Below are positions 1 to 6,647 of a DNA stretch of 23,767 nt, piece by piece. The DNA is from an uncultured Verrucomicrobiota bacterium (GTDB lineage: Bacteria; Verrucomicrobiota; Kiritimatiellia; RFP12; UBA1067). The stretch covers positions 1-23,767 of the forward strand of contig CAMEZU010000005.1 of NCBI GenBank assembly GCA_945947925.1, in the 5' to 3' direction. The notes under the pieces were generated by a model, which searched no databases, was not told the origin of the DNA, and saw only the letters and a list, made by a program, of their open reading frames with translations. Numbering within the stretch: position 1 is the stretch's first letter; every line of letters starts with the position of its first letter. The translations under genes and the position numbers were made by a program.

Positions 1-181
1 CTGCATTGGCGGGCGGTTGAGAAGATCAACGGTCAGGGGCTATCCATCGGCCGTATCCAACCATGGGTGCGGTTTTTCTTGCGGCGAGAAATGCGGGACG
101 ACCGCATCAAAACACCTTCCGATGCAGCATCAGAGCCGGCGACGAGGCTGAGGACTTTTACGGGGTCTGTCTCCTTCGGGA
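1..181. other. Unassigned segment downstream of pflA
   Basis: No gene can be defended here. On the plus strand, frame 1 is open from base 1 to a TGA at 205-207 (68 codons, no start inside the window needed), so it could be the tail of a gene entering from the left and overlapping the end of pflA by 26 bp. I do not recognise the peptide, and its third codon positions are visibly less G/C-biased than in the real genes nearby. It may equally be non-coding sequence or a fragment of a repeat; GGGGTCTGTCTCC near 163-175 resembles motifs often seen in REP-like elements, but that is only an impression. Confidence 0.25.
91..107 (-). terminator. Possible hairpin past the pfl operon
   Basis: A perfect 6-bp inverted repeat, ATGCGG / CCGCAT with a 5-base loop, lies about 75 bases beyond the pflA stop. 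On the minus strand it is followed by TTTCTC rather than a clean U-tract, so it is at best a weak intrinsic terminator. No better candidate is seen between 1 and 181. Confidence 0.2.
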
Positions 182-907
182 TTAGGCGCCTGACAGGATC
201 TTTCTGACTTGGGCCAGGTCTTGGGGGGTGGGGGGATTGACTTGGGCGAGGCGGTTCGGGAGGCCGAGGGACTGCCATTTTGCGAGGCCGAGGGTGTGAT
301 AGGGGAGAACCTCGATGCGGCGGATGTTGGCGAGGGGCTTCAGGAAGGCGGCGATCTTCTCCGTGTCGCCGTCACGCTCCGTGACGCCCGGGACGAGAAC
401 ATGGCGGATCCAGACGTCCTTGCCGATTTCGTTCAGGTAGCGCGCGCAGTCGAGGATGTTGTCGTTCGGACGGCCCGTCAGCTCCTCGTGGAGGGCGCGG
501 TCGAAGGCCTTGATGTCGAGGAGGACGAGGTCCGTCACCGCCATCAGCCTTTCGAAGGTCGCCAACCACTCCCCCTCGCGCGTAAAGGGCGCCGCCGAGG
601 TGTCGATGCAGGTCGTCACGCCCAGGCGCTTCGCGCGGGTGAAGAGGTCCAGCAGGAACTCCGGCTGCAGCAACGGCTCGCCGCCCGAGACTGTGATGCC
701 GCCCTTCTCGCCCCAGTACGACCGGTAGCGCAGCGCCCGCTTCAGCACGTCCTCGGCGGACATCTCCAGCGCGGGCGGACGCGCCCACGTGTCCGGATTG
801 TGGCAGTAGGCGCAGCGGAGCGGACAGCCGGCGAGGAAGACGACGAACCGGACGCCCGGTCCGTCGGCCGCCCCGAAGGTTTCGAAGCTGTGGATGCGTC
901 CTGTCAC
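182..907 (-). CDS. pflA: Pyruvate formate-lyase activating enzyme
   Basis: Radical SAM enzyme of 241 residues that cleaves S-adenosylmethionine with a [4Fe-4S] cluster and abstracts hydrogen from the glycyl residue of PflB, switching it on under anoxia. The cluster motif CxxxCxxC is C28-P-L-R-C32-A-Y-C35, followed by HNPDTW as in known activases. The SAM-binding GGEP follows (VSGGEPLLQ), then the radical-SAM barrel strands (LLDIKAFD) and HVLVPGVTE. Length matches the E. coli enzyme. It starts at a GTG whose GTGA overlaps the TGA of pflB by 4 bp, so it is very likely translated by coupling to pflB from the same mRNA. It is cytoplasmic and oxygen sensitive. Family and role are secure. Confidence 0.96.
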   Translation of the reverse strand: MTGRIHSFETFGAADGPGVRFVVFLAGCPLRCAYCHNPDTWARPPALEMSAEDVLKRALRYRSYWGEKGGITVSGGEPLLQPEFLLDLFTRAKRLGVTTCIDTSAAPFTREGEWLATFERLMAVTDLVLLDIKAFDRALHEELTGRPNDNILDCARYLNEIGKDVWIRHVLVPGVTERDGDTEKIAAFLKPLANIRRIEVLPYHTLGLAKWQSLGLPNRLAQVNPPTPQDLAQVRKILSGA

Positions 908-3144
908 AGGCCCTGGTGGCAGGTGCGCTTGATGACGTCCATCTGCTGCTCGCGGGTGAGGTCGATGAACTTCACCGCATAGCCGGAGACGCGGATCGTG
1001 AAGTTGGCGTACTCGGGCTTCTCGGGATGCTCCATCGCGTCGACGAGCTTCTCGGTGCCGAACACGTTCACGTTCAGGTGGTGCGCGCCGCGGTCGAAGT
1101 AGCCGTCCATCACGCTCACCAGCTTCTCCACGCGCTCCTCCTCGGAGTTGCCGAGGGCGGACGGATGGATCGTCTGGGTGTTCGAGATGCCGTCGAGCGC
1201 GTACTCGTACGGCAGCTTCGCGACCGAGTTCAGCGAGGCGAGCAGTCCGTTCTTCTCCGCGCCGTAGCTCGGGTTCGCGCCGGGCGACAGCGGCTCACCC
1301 GCGGGACGTCCGTCGGGCATCGCGCCCGTCGCCTTGCCGTACACGACGTTCGAGGTGATCGTCAGGATCGAGGTCGTCGGCTCCGCGTTCCGGTAGGTGT
1401 GGTGTCCCTTGATCTTCTTCAAGAACTCCGTGAGCAGCCACTCGGCGATGTCGTCCGCCCGGTCGTCGTCGTTTCCGTAGCGCGGGAAGTCGCCCTCGAC
1501 CTTGTAGTCCACCGCAAGGCCGTCCGCGTCACGGACGACGGACACCTTGGCGTACTTGATCGCGGAGAGCGAGTCGACCGCGTGCGAGAAGCCGGCGATG
1601 CCCGTCGCGAACGTGCGGCGCACGTTCGTGTCGATGAGCGCCATCTCGGCCGCCTCGTAGTAGTACTTGTCGTGCATGTAGTGGATGACGTTCAGCGTGT
1701 GGACGTAGAGTCCCGCCAGCCAGTCCATCATCCGGTCATAGCGCTTCATCACCTCGTCATAGTCGAGGACGTTCGCCGTGATGCGCGGGAACTCCGGCGC
1801 GACCTGCACGCGCGTCTTCTCGTCCATGCCGCCGTTGATGGCGTAGAGGAGGCACTTCGCGAGGTTCGCGCGCGCGCCGAAGAACTGCATCTCCTTGCCC
1901 GTCTGCGTCGCCGAGACGCAGCAGCAGATCGAGTAGTCGTCGCCCCAGACGCGGCGCATGACGCAGTCGTTCTCGTACTGGATGGACGAGGTGTCGATCG
2001 AGACCTTCGCCGCGTAGTCCTTGAACGCCTTCGGCAGGCGATGCGAGTAGAGCACCGTCATGTTCGGCTCCGGCGAGGGACCCATCGTCTCCAGCGTGTG
2101 GAGGATGCGGTAGTCGTTCTTCGTCACCATGGAGCGTCCGTCGCAGCCCAGTCCGCCGATCGACAGCGTCGCCCAGACGGGATCGCCCGAGAAGAGCTCG
2201 TTGTAGCTCGGGATGCGCGCGAACTTGACCATGCGCAGCTTCATCACGAGATGGTCGACAAGCTCCTGCGCGTCGCGCTCCGTGATCTTGCCGGACGCGA
2301 GGTCGCGCTCGATGTAGATGTCGAGGAAGGTCGAGATGCGGCCGATGGACATCGCCGCGCCGTTCTGCGTCTTGATCGCGGAAAGGTAGCCGAAGTACGT
2401 CCACTGCACCGCCTCGCGGGCGTCCTTCGCGGGACGGGAGATGTCGAAGCCGTAGCTGGCCGCCATCACCTTCATCTTCTTGAGCGCCTTGATCTGGTCG
2501 GAGACTTCCTCGCGCAGGCGGCAGACGTCCTCGGGCATCGAGCCCATGCCGCAGTAGACGAGGTCCGCCTCCTTGCTGGCGATGAGGTGGTCGATGCCGT
2601 ACAGCGCCACGCGGCGGTAGTCACCGACGATGCGGCCGCGTCCGTACGTGTCCGGTAGCCCCGTGATGATCTTGTTCTTGCGCGCCGCGCGCATCTCCGG
2701 CGTGTAGGCGTCGAACACGCCCTGGTTGTGCGTCTTGTGGTAGCGCGTGAAGATGTCGTGGAGCTTCGGACTCGGCGTGTAGCCGTAAGTCGTGCAGGCC
2801 TCCTCGGCCATCTTGATGCCGCCGTAGGGCATGAACGCGCGCTTCAGCGGCTTGTCCGTCTGCAGGCCCACCACCTTCTCGAGGTCCTTGTCCAGATAGC
2901 CCGGCGCGTGCGAGTCGATGTCGCTGACGATGTCCGTGTCCATATCCAGCACGCCGCCCTTCGCACGCTCCGCGTGCTGCAGCTCCTGCAGCTTGCCCCA
3001 CAGCGCGTCCGTCGCCGGCGTCGCCGGCGCCAGGAAGGACGCGTCGCCGTCATACGGATGGTAGTTGAGGCGGATGAACTCCGCCACGTCGATTTCCTTC
3101 TCCCAACGTCCCTCGACAAAGCCTTCCCATTCGGAATACCGCAT
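904..3144 (-). CDS. pflB: Formate acetyltransferase (pyruvate formate-lyase)
   Basis: Glycyl-radical enzyme converting pyruvate and CoA to acetyl-CoA and formate in anaerobic glycolysis. From the ATG at 3144 it has 746 residues, close to the usual 760. The start was chosen because AAGGAG lies 6 bases upstream; a further in-frame TTG at 3174 has no such support. The thiyl-radical cysteine pair is C408-C409 in SICCCVS, with an extra cysteine at 407. The glycyl radical site is G721 in RVSGYAVKF, 26 residues from the C-terminus, and the tail (LTREQQMDVIKRT) matches E. coli PFL closely. The PFL-specific pattern plus the adjacent activase rule out a glycerol or choline glycyl-radical lyase. The promoter and palindrome upstream suggest redox or growth-phase control. 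Confidence 0.97.
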   Translation of the reverse strand: MRYSEWEGFVEGRWEKEIDVAEFIRLNYHPYDGDASFLAPATPATDALWGKLQELQHAERAKGGVLDMDTDIVSDIDSHAPGYLDKDLEKVVGLQTDKPLKRAFMPYGGIKMAEEACTTYGYTPSPKLHDIFTRYHKTHNQGVFDAYTPEMRAARKNKIITGLPDTYGRGRIVGDYRRVALYGIDHLIASKEADLVYCGMGSMPEDVCRLREEVSDQIKALKKMKVMAASYGFDISRPAKDAREAVQWTYFGYLSAIKTQNGAAMSIGRISTFLDIYIERDLASGKITERDAQELVDHLVMKLRMVKFARIPSYNELFSGDPVWATLSIGGLGCDGRSMVTKNDYRILHTLETMGPSPEPNMTVLYSHRLPKAFKDYAAKVSIDTSSIQYENDCVMRRVWGDDYSICCCVSATQTGKEMQFFGARANLAKCLLYAINGGMDEKTRVQVAPEFPRITANVLDYDEVMKRYDRMMDWLAGLYVHTLNVIHYMHDKYYYEAAEMALIDTNVRRTFATGIAGFSHAVDSLSAIKYAKVSVVRDADGLAVDYKVEGDFPRYGNDDDRADDIAEWLLTEFLKKIKGHHTYRNAEPTTSILTITSNVVYGKATGAMPDGRPAGEPLSPGANPSYGAEKNGLLASLNSVAKLPYEYALDGISNTQTIHPSALGNSEEERVEKLVSVMDGYFDRGAHHLNVNVFGTEKLVDAMEHPEKPEYANFTIRVSGYAVKFIDLTREQQMDVIKRTCHQGL

Positions 3145-3161
3145 ATCCTGCTCCTTATCTT

Positions 3162-3175
3162 GTTGCTTTTGCAAC
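3162..3175 (-). promoter_or_regulatory. Hairpin in the pflB leader
   Basis: GTTGC-AAAA-GCAAC forms a perfect 5-bp stem with a 4-base loop in the pflB 5' leader, ending about 6 bases before the AAGGAG ribosome binding site. It could stabilise the leader or tune translation. The stem is short, so it may be chance. Confidence 0.3.
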
Positions 3176-3198
3176 TTTCTGCCTTTTTATTGCCATTT

Positions 3199-3220
3199 TA
3201 TGTTAGTCTATTCTAACATA
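3199..3220. promoter_or_regulatory. Palindromic operator candidate over the pfl -10
   Basis: Perfect inverted repeat TATGTTAG-N6-CTAACATA, 8 bp per arm, 22 bp in all. It covers the predicted -10 hexamer and start site of the pfl promoter, where a bound dimer would block RNA polymerase. The arm core TGTTA/TAACA resembles the half-site of the redox repressor Rex (TTGTTAA-N4-TTAACAA in some clostridia), but the arms here are two bases further apart, so assignment to Rex is not supported. The regulator is unknown. Confidence 0.55.
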
Positions 3221-3239
3221 TCATGCAGGGAAATGTCAA
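3210..3239 (-). promoter_or_regulatory. pflBA promoter
   Basis: The -35 TTGACA (3234-3239, exact consensus) and -10 TAGAAT (3210-3215) are separated by 18 bp, predicting a start near 3203 and a leader of about 60 nt. The strong match implies high expression unless repressed, which fits the palindrome sitting on the -10. Confidence 0.7.
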
Positions 3240-3249
3240 GGGTACTCGG

Positions 3250-3265
3250 CATCTGAGCATCTGAG
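3250..3265. repeat. Tandem CATCTGAG x2
   Basis: Two exact head-to-tail copies of CATCTGAG sit in the divergent region between pflB and the plus-strand membrane gene, roughly 50-65 bases upstream of the latter's start site and just upstream of the pfl -35. This could be a direct-repeat activator site or a small duplication. Confidence 0.4.
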
Positions 3266-3299
3266 CAAAAGTGCCCCAGTATGATTTCTGCGCCAATCG

Positions 3300-3308
3300 T
3301 GGTATAAT
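3300..3308 (+). promoter_or_regulatory. Extended -10 promoter of the SHOCT-tail gene
   Basis: TGGTATAAT is a perfect extended -10 (TGn plus TATAAT). No good -35 is present 16-18 bp upstream. The predicted start is at 3315-3317, two to four bases before the ATG at 3319, so the mRNA would be leaderless. Confidence 0.6.
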
Positions 3309-3318
3309 AGTCGTCATT

Positions 3319-4092
3319 ATGAGCAAAGCACTTCCTTCTCCCGCCTCTTCCAGCGATGTCATCGTTCCTGTTCCCGAGGTTTGTGCCGATCACGCCTCCG
3401 GCGGTCCCGCCTTCTTTACCCCCGAGCAGCGCATCGGGCTTGTCATGGCCTGCATTCCGCTTGTCAGGACGCTTCGCCGGCGCGTCTCGGCCTACAGCCT
3501 CCTGTGGTGCGCGGCGGGCTTCGTCATTGCGCTGCTCGCGATTCCGTCCCTCGTGAAGGGACACCCCTTCCTGTCGGTCACCTCGCTCATCTACGGCGGC
3601 AGCCTGCTCGTCTTCTCGCTGACGCGCATCTTCGAGAGCCGCTCGCTCGCGGCCCTGACCGAGATCGGACGCTCCAGCATCCGCCGCAAGGCCTGGCTGT
3701 TCTTCAACCTCGCGATCTTCCTTACCGCCCTCACGGTCCTCATCATCGCGCTCGTCTCGTCCGGCAAGGACACCGCCTGGGTCACCATCCCCTGCTCGAT
3801 CTTCGTGATGATCGTCTCCATCAGCCCTGCCTGGGAGTGGTTCTTCGTCCACCGCGTCATCGCCAACAGCAAGGGCCTGGTCGACGACTTCTGCCGCTCC
3901 GTCGCCGGCACCTACGCCAATCCCGAGGAGGCGACGGCGGTTCCTGCGATGCTCGACGCGCTTTACCTGCTCGACCGGCTGACTGAGAAAGGACACCTCC
4001 GCAAGGAGACCTTCGCGGCCGTCCGTGCGGAGCTGATCGGCCTGGCCGCGTCCGATGCGGGCGAAGCGGCCGCCTCCGGCACGCCCTGGTAA
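3319..4092 (+). CDS. Four-helix membrane protein with SHOCT-like tail, unknown function
   Basis: A 257-residue protein I do not recognise as a named family. After a polar N-terminus of about 50 residues come four likely transmembrane helices (LLWCAAGFVIALLAIPSL; a hydrophobic stretch ending LTRIF; WLFFNLAIFLTALTVLIIAL; IPCSIFVMIVSISPAW), arranged as two pairs. The C-terminus, ALYLLDRLTEKGHLRKETF onward, has the leucine, glycine and E-x-F spacing of a SHOCT domain, a short motif common at the ends of bacterial membrane proteins. The ATG at 3319 is preferred over an in-frame GTG at 3271 because the TATAAT lies between them and neither has a ribosome binding site. It is the only clear plus-strand gene and is divergent from pflB, so it may share control with it. 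It is convergent with the phosphorylase gene, 69 bp apart, with no clear terminator between. Confidence 0.8.
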   Translation: MSKALPSPASSSDVIVPVPEVCADHASGGPAFFTPEQRIGLVMACIPLVRTLRRRVSAYSLLWCAAGFVIALLAIPSLVKGHPFLSVTSLIYGGSLLVFSLTRIFESRSLAALTEIGRSSIRRKAWLFFNLAIFLTALTVLIIALVSSGKDTAWVTIPCSIFVMIVSISPAWEWFFVHRVIANSKGLVDDFCRSVAGTYANPEEATAVPAMLDALYLLDRLTEKGHLRKETFAAVRAELIGLAASDAGEAAASGTPW

Positions 4093-4161
4093 GCGGGATT
4101 CCGCCTACAGGCCGACCTCGCTTGATTTTGTGCGAAGGAGAGCAATCCGCGTGGCGCCTCC

Positions 4162-6594
4162 TTATCCCAGCGTCACGACGACCTTGTGCTTGCCGGGGGT
4201 GTGGGGGACGGTCTGGCCGGCGATTGGCTTGCCGTCCACGGTGACGGAGGCGACGCCCTTCTCGACGCCCTTCGGGTTCTTCACCTCGATCGTGTAGGTC
4301 GCGCCACGGAAGCGGCGGGTGACGGTGTAGCCCTTCCAGCCCTTCGGGATGCAGGGGTCGACCGTGAGGCCGTCGTAGTCGGGCTTGACGCCGAGGATGA
4401 ACTCGGAGATCGCGTACCAGTTCCAGGCTGCGGTGCCCGTGAGCCAGGAGTTCTTCGCCTCGCCCGGCTTCGCCGCGTCGCGTCCCGCGATCATCTGCGA
4501 GTAGACGTAGGGCTCGACCTTGTGGAGCTCGGAATGGTCCTCGGTGTAGCTCGGACAGATCTTCGCGTAGTGGTTCCACGCGTCCGTGCCGCGTCCCGCC
4601 ATCGCTTCGGCGATGATGACCCACGGATTGTTGTGGCAGAAGATGCCCGCGTTCTCCTTGTAGCCGGCGGGATAGGTGGAGATCTCGCCGTACTCGACGA
4701 CGTACTTCGTGAACGCCGGCTGGTTGAGGACGATGCCGTGCTCGCACTCGAGGTACTTCTTGGTCGCGTCGAGCGCCTTCTCGGGGAGGCCCTTCGCCTT
4801 GCCGATCTCGGCCATGCCGCACCAGCCCTGGGACTCGATGAAGATCTTGCCTTCCTCGTTCTCCTTGGAGCCGACCTTCTTGCCGAAGAAGTCGTAGGCG
4901 CGCAGGTACCATTCGCCGTCCCAGCCGTGCTTTTCGACGGCCTTCTCCATGTCCGCGACGGCCGCCGCCGCGCGCTTCGCCTCGGCGTCCTTGCCGAGGT
5001 AGGCGCAGAGCTGGGCATAGTCCTTGCCGCAGACGCAGAAGAGTCCGGCGATCATCAGGGACTCGGCCTTCGAGCCCTCGGTCTTGTTCTCGGTCGTCTG
5101 GAAGGACTCGTTCGGGTCGTGCGAGAAGCAGTTGAGGTTCAGGCAGTCGTTCCAGTCCGCGCGGCCGATGAGCGGCAGCTTGTGCGGACCGAGGTTCTCG
5201 ATGACGTGGTTGAAGCTGACGCGGAGGTGCTCCATCAGCGACACCTCGCTGCCCGGCTGGTTGTCGAACGGCACCGGCTCGTCGAGGATGGAGAAGTCGC
5301 CCGTCTCCTTGAGGTAGGCGACGGTACCGAAGATGAGCCACATCGGGTCGTCGTTGAAGCCGCCGCCGATGTCGTTGTTGCCGCGCTTGGTGAGTGGCTG
5401 GTACTGGTGGTAGCAGCCGCCGTCCGGGAACTGCGTGGAGGCGATGTCGATGATCCGCTCGCGGGCGCGCTCGGGGATCTGGTGGACGAAGCCGACGAGG
5501 TCCTGGTTGGAGTCGCGGAAGCCCATGCCGCGGCCGATGCCGGACTCGAAGAACGAGGCGGAGCGCGACATGTTGAAGGTGATCATGCACTGGTACTGGT
5601 TCCAGATGTTCACCATGCGGTCGAGGCGGTCGTTGCCGGTCTTCACCGAATAGCGCGCAAGGAGGTCGTCCCAGTACTTGCGCAGCTGCGCGAAGGCCCT
5701 GTCCACCTTGGCGGCGGTGTCGAACTTCTTGAGGAGGGCCTTGGCGGGCTTCTTGTTGATGACGCCCTTCTTCTGCCACTTCTCCTCCTCGGGCAGCTCG
5801 ATGTAGCCGAGCGTGAAAACGAAGGTCTTCTCCTCGCCCGCCTTCAGCGTGACGTCGAGGGCGTGGGAGGCGATCGGACTCCAGCCGTGGGCGATGGAGT
5901 TGCGCGCCTTGCCGGCGAGGACGACCTCGGGCTCGTCAAAGCCGTTGTAGAGGCCGACGAACGTCTCGCGGTCCGTATCGAACCCGGCGATGTCCGCATT
6001 GACGCCGTAGAACGCGTAGTGGTTGCGGCGCTCCTTGTACTCGGTCTTGTGGTAGATGACGGACCCCTCGACCTCGACCTCGCCCGTGGAGAAGTTGCGC
6101 TGGAAGTTCTCCATGTCGGTCGAGGCGTTCCAGAGGCACCACTCGAGGAAGGAGAAGAGCTTCACCTTCTTGGCCTTCTTCGTGGTGTTCTTGAGCGTGA
6201 GCTTCTGAACCTCGGCATGCGTCTTCAGCGGCACGAACAGGAGGATCGAGGCAACGAGTCCGTTCTTCTCGCCGGTGATGGACGTGTAGCCCATGCCGTG
6301 GCGGCACGCATAGGCGTCGAGGGCGGTCTTCGTCGGCTTCCAGCCGGGATTCCAGACCGTGTCGCCGTCCTTGATGTAGAAGTACTTGCCGCCCGCGTCC
6401 ATCGGCACGTTGTTGTAGCGGTAGCGCGTGATGCGGCGGAACTTCGCGTCCTTGAAGAAGGAGTAGCCGCCCGCAGTGTTGGAGACGAGCGAGAAGAAGT
6501 CCTCGTTGCCGAGGTAGTTGATCCACGGCCACGGGGTCTTCGGGTTGGTAATCACGTATTCGCGGTTGGCGTCGTCAAAGTATCCGAATTTCAT
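4162..6594 (-). CDS. Cellobiose phosphorylase (GH94)
   Basis: An 810-residue cytoplasmic enzyme that splits cellobiose with inorganic phosphate into glucose 1-phosphate and glucose. Alignment by eye to the Cellvibrio gilvus enzyme is close from end to end: the N-terminus (YFDDANREYVITNPKTPWPW), NMSRSASFFE, RDSNQDL and the C-terminal WLTGTAAW. The general acid is D483 in GRADWND. H654 and T719-G720 match the phosphate-binding residues known in the family. Domains run as an N-terminal beta-sandwich (about 1-270), a helical linker, an (alpha/alpha)6 barrel (about 320-740) and a C-terminal beta region. There is no signal peptide. The ribosome binding site is weak and lies beside a heptad repeat. 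It follows a sugar symporter by 47 bp, so uptake and phosphorolysis of cellobiose are probably linked. A related GH94 specificity such as cellodextrin phosphorylase is less likely. Confidence 0.93.
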   Translation of the reverse strand: MKFGYFDDANREYVITNPKTPWPWINYLGNEDFFSLVSNTAGGYSFFKDAKFRRITRYRYNNVPMDAGGKYFYIKDGDTVWNPGWKPTKTALDAYACRHGMGYTSITGEKNGLVASILLFVPLKTHAEVQKLTLKNTTKKAKKVKLFSFLEWCLWNASTDMENFQRNFSTGEVEVEGSVIYHKTEYKERRNHYAFYGVNADIAGFDTDRETFVGLYNGFDEPEVVLAGKARNSIAHGWSPIASHALDVTLKAGEEKTFVFTLGYIELPEEEKWQKKGVINKKPAKALLKKFDTAAKVDRAFAQLRKYWDDLLARYSVKTGNDRLDRMVNIWNQYQCMITFNMSRSASFFESGIGRGMGFRDSNQDLVGFVHQIPERARERIIDIASTQFPDGGCYHQYQPLTKRGNNDIGGGFNDDPMWLIFGTVAYLKETGDFSILDEPVPFDNQPGSEVSLMEHLRVSFNHVIENLGPHKLPLIGRADWNDCLNLNCFSHDPNESFQTTENKTEGSKAESLMIAGLFCVCGKDYAQLCAYLGKDAEAKRAAAAVADMEKAVEKHGWDGEWYLRAYDFFGKKVGSKENEEGKIFIESQGWCGMAEIGKAKGLPEKALDATKKYLECEHGIVLNQPAFTKYVVEYGEISTYPAGYKENAGIFCHNNPWVIIAEAMAGRGTDAWNHYAKICPSYTEDHSELHKVEPYVYSQMIAGRDAAKPGEAKNSWLTGTAAWNWYAISEFILGVKPDYDGLTVDPCIPKGWKGYTVTRRFRGATYTIEVKNPKGVEKGVASVTVDGKPIAGQTVPHTPGKHKVVVTLG

Positions 6595-6605
6595 GGCTTT
6601 CAGGA

Positions 6606-6647
6606 ATTAGGGTGTAGGGATTAGGGAGTAGGGGGTAGGGATTAGGT
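6606..6647. repeat. Heptad repeat NNTAGGG x6 with G-quadruplex pattern
   Basis: Six back-to-back 7-mers: ATTAGGG, TGTAGGG, ATTAGGG, AGTAGGG, GGTAGGG, ATTAGGT. On the plus strand this gives five runs of at least three G separated by loops of two to four bases, the canonical G-quadruplex pattern. The minus-strand mRNA is correspondingly C-rich. The repeat overlaps the stop codon of the symporter (6642-6644) and ends 12 bp before the phosphorylase start. Confidence 0.85.

Noticed and set aside
205..247. Direct repeat TGACTTGGGC and long G-runs at the end of pflA
   Set aside because: They encode the normal proline- and glutamine-rich C-terminal segment of the activase (AQVNPPTPQDLAQV) and need no further explanation.
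916..2658. A 580-codon plus-strand open frame opposite pflB
   Set aside because: Low-complexity R/V/D/H-rich translation typical of an antisense shadow; pflB on the other strand has all catalytic motifs.
3199..3220. FNR/CRP-type or canonical Rex operator at the pfl promoter
   Set aside because: The arms lack TTGAT/ATCAA or TGTGA/TCACA, and the Rex-like halves are two bases too far apart, so only an unnamed palindrome is claimed.
4093..4161. Bidirectional terminator between the convergent genes
   Set aside because: AAGGAG and CTCCTT can pair across an 18-base loop, but there is no U-tract on either side and the arms overlap the phosphorylase stop codon.
3857..5779. A 640-codon minus-strand frame across the 3' ends of the membrane gene and the phosphorylase
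   Set aside because: Arginine-rich out-of-frame reading of the phosphorylase gene, running into a gene on the opposite strand.
4186..6624. An 812-codon open frame on the plus strand opposite the cellobiose phosphorylase
   Set aside because: It is a mirror of a strongly G/C-biased gene: the protein is rich in V, L, R, D and E with no recognisable motifs, while the opposite strand matches GH94 from end to end.
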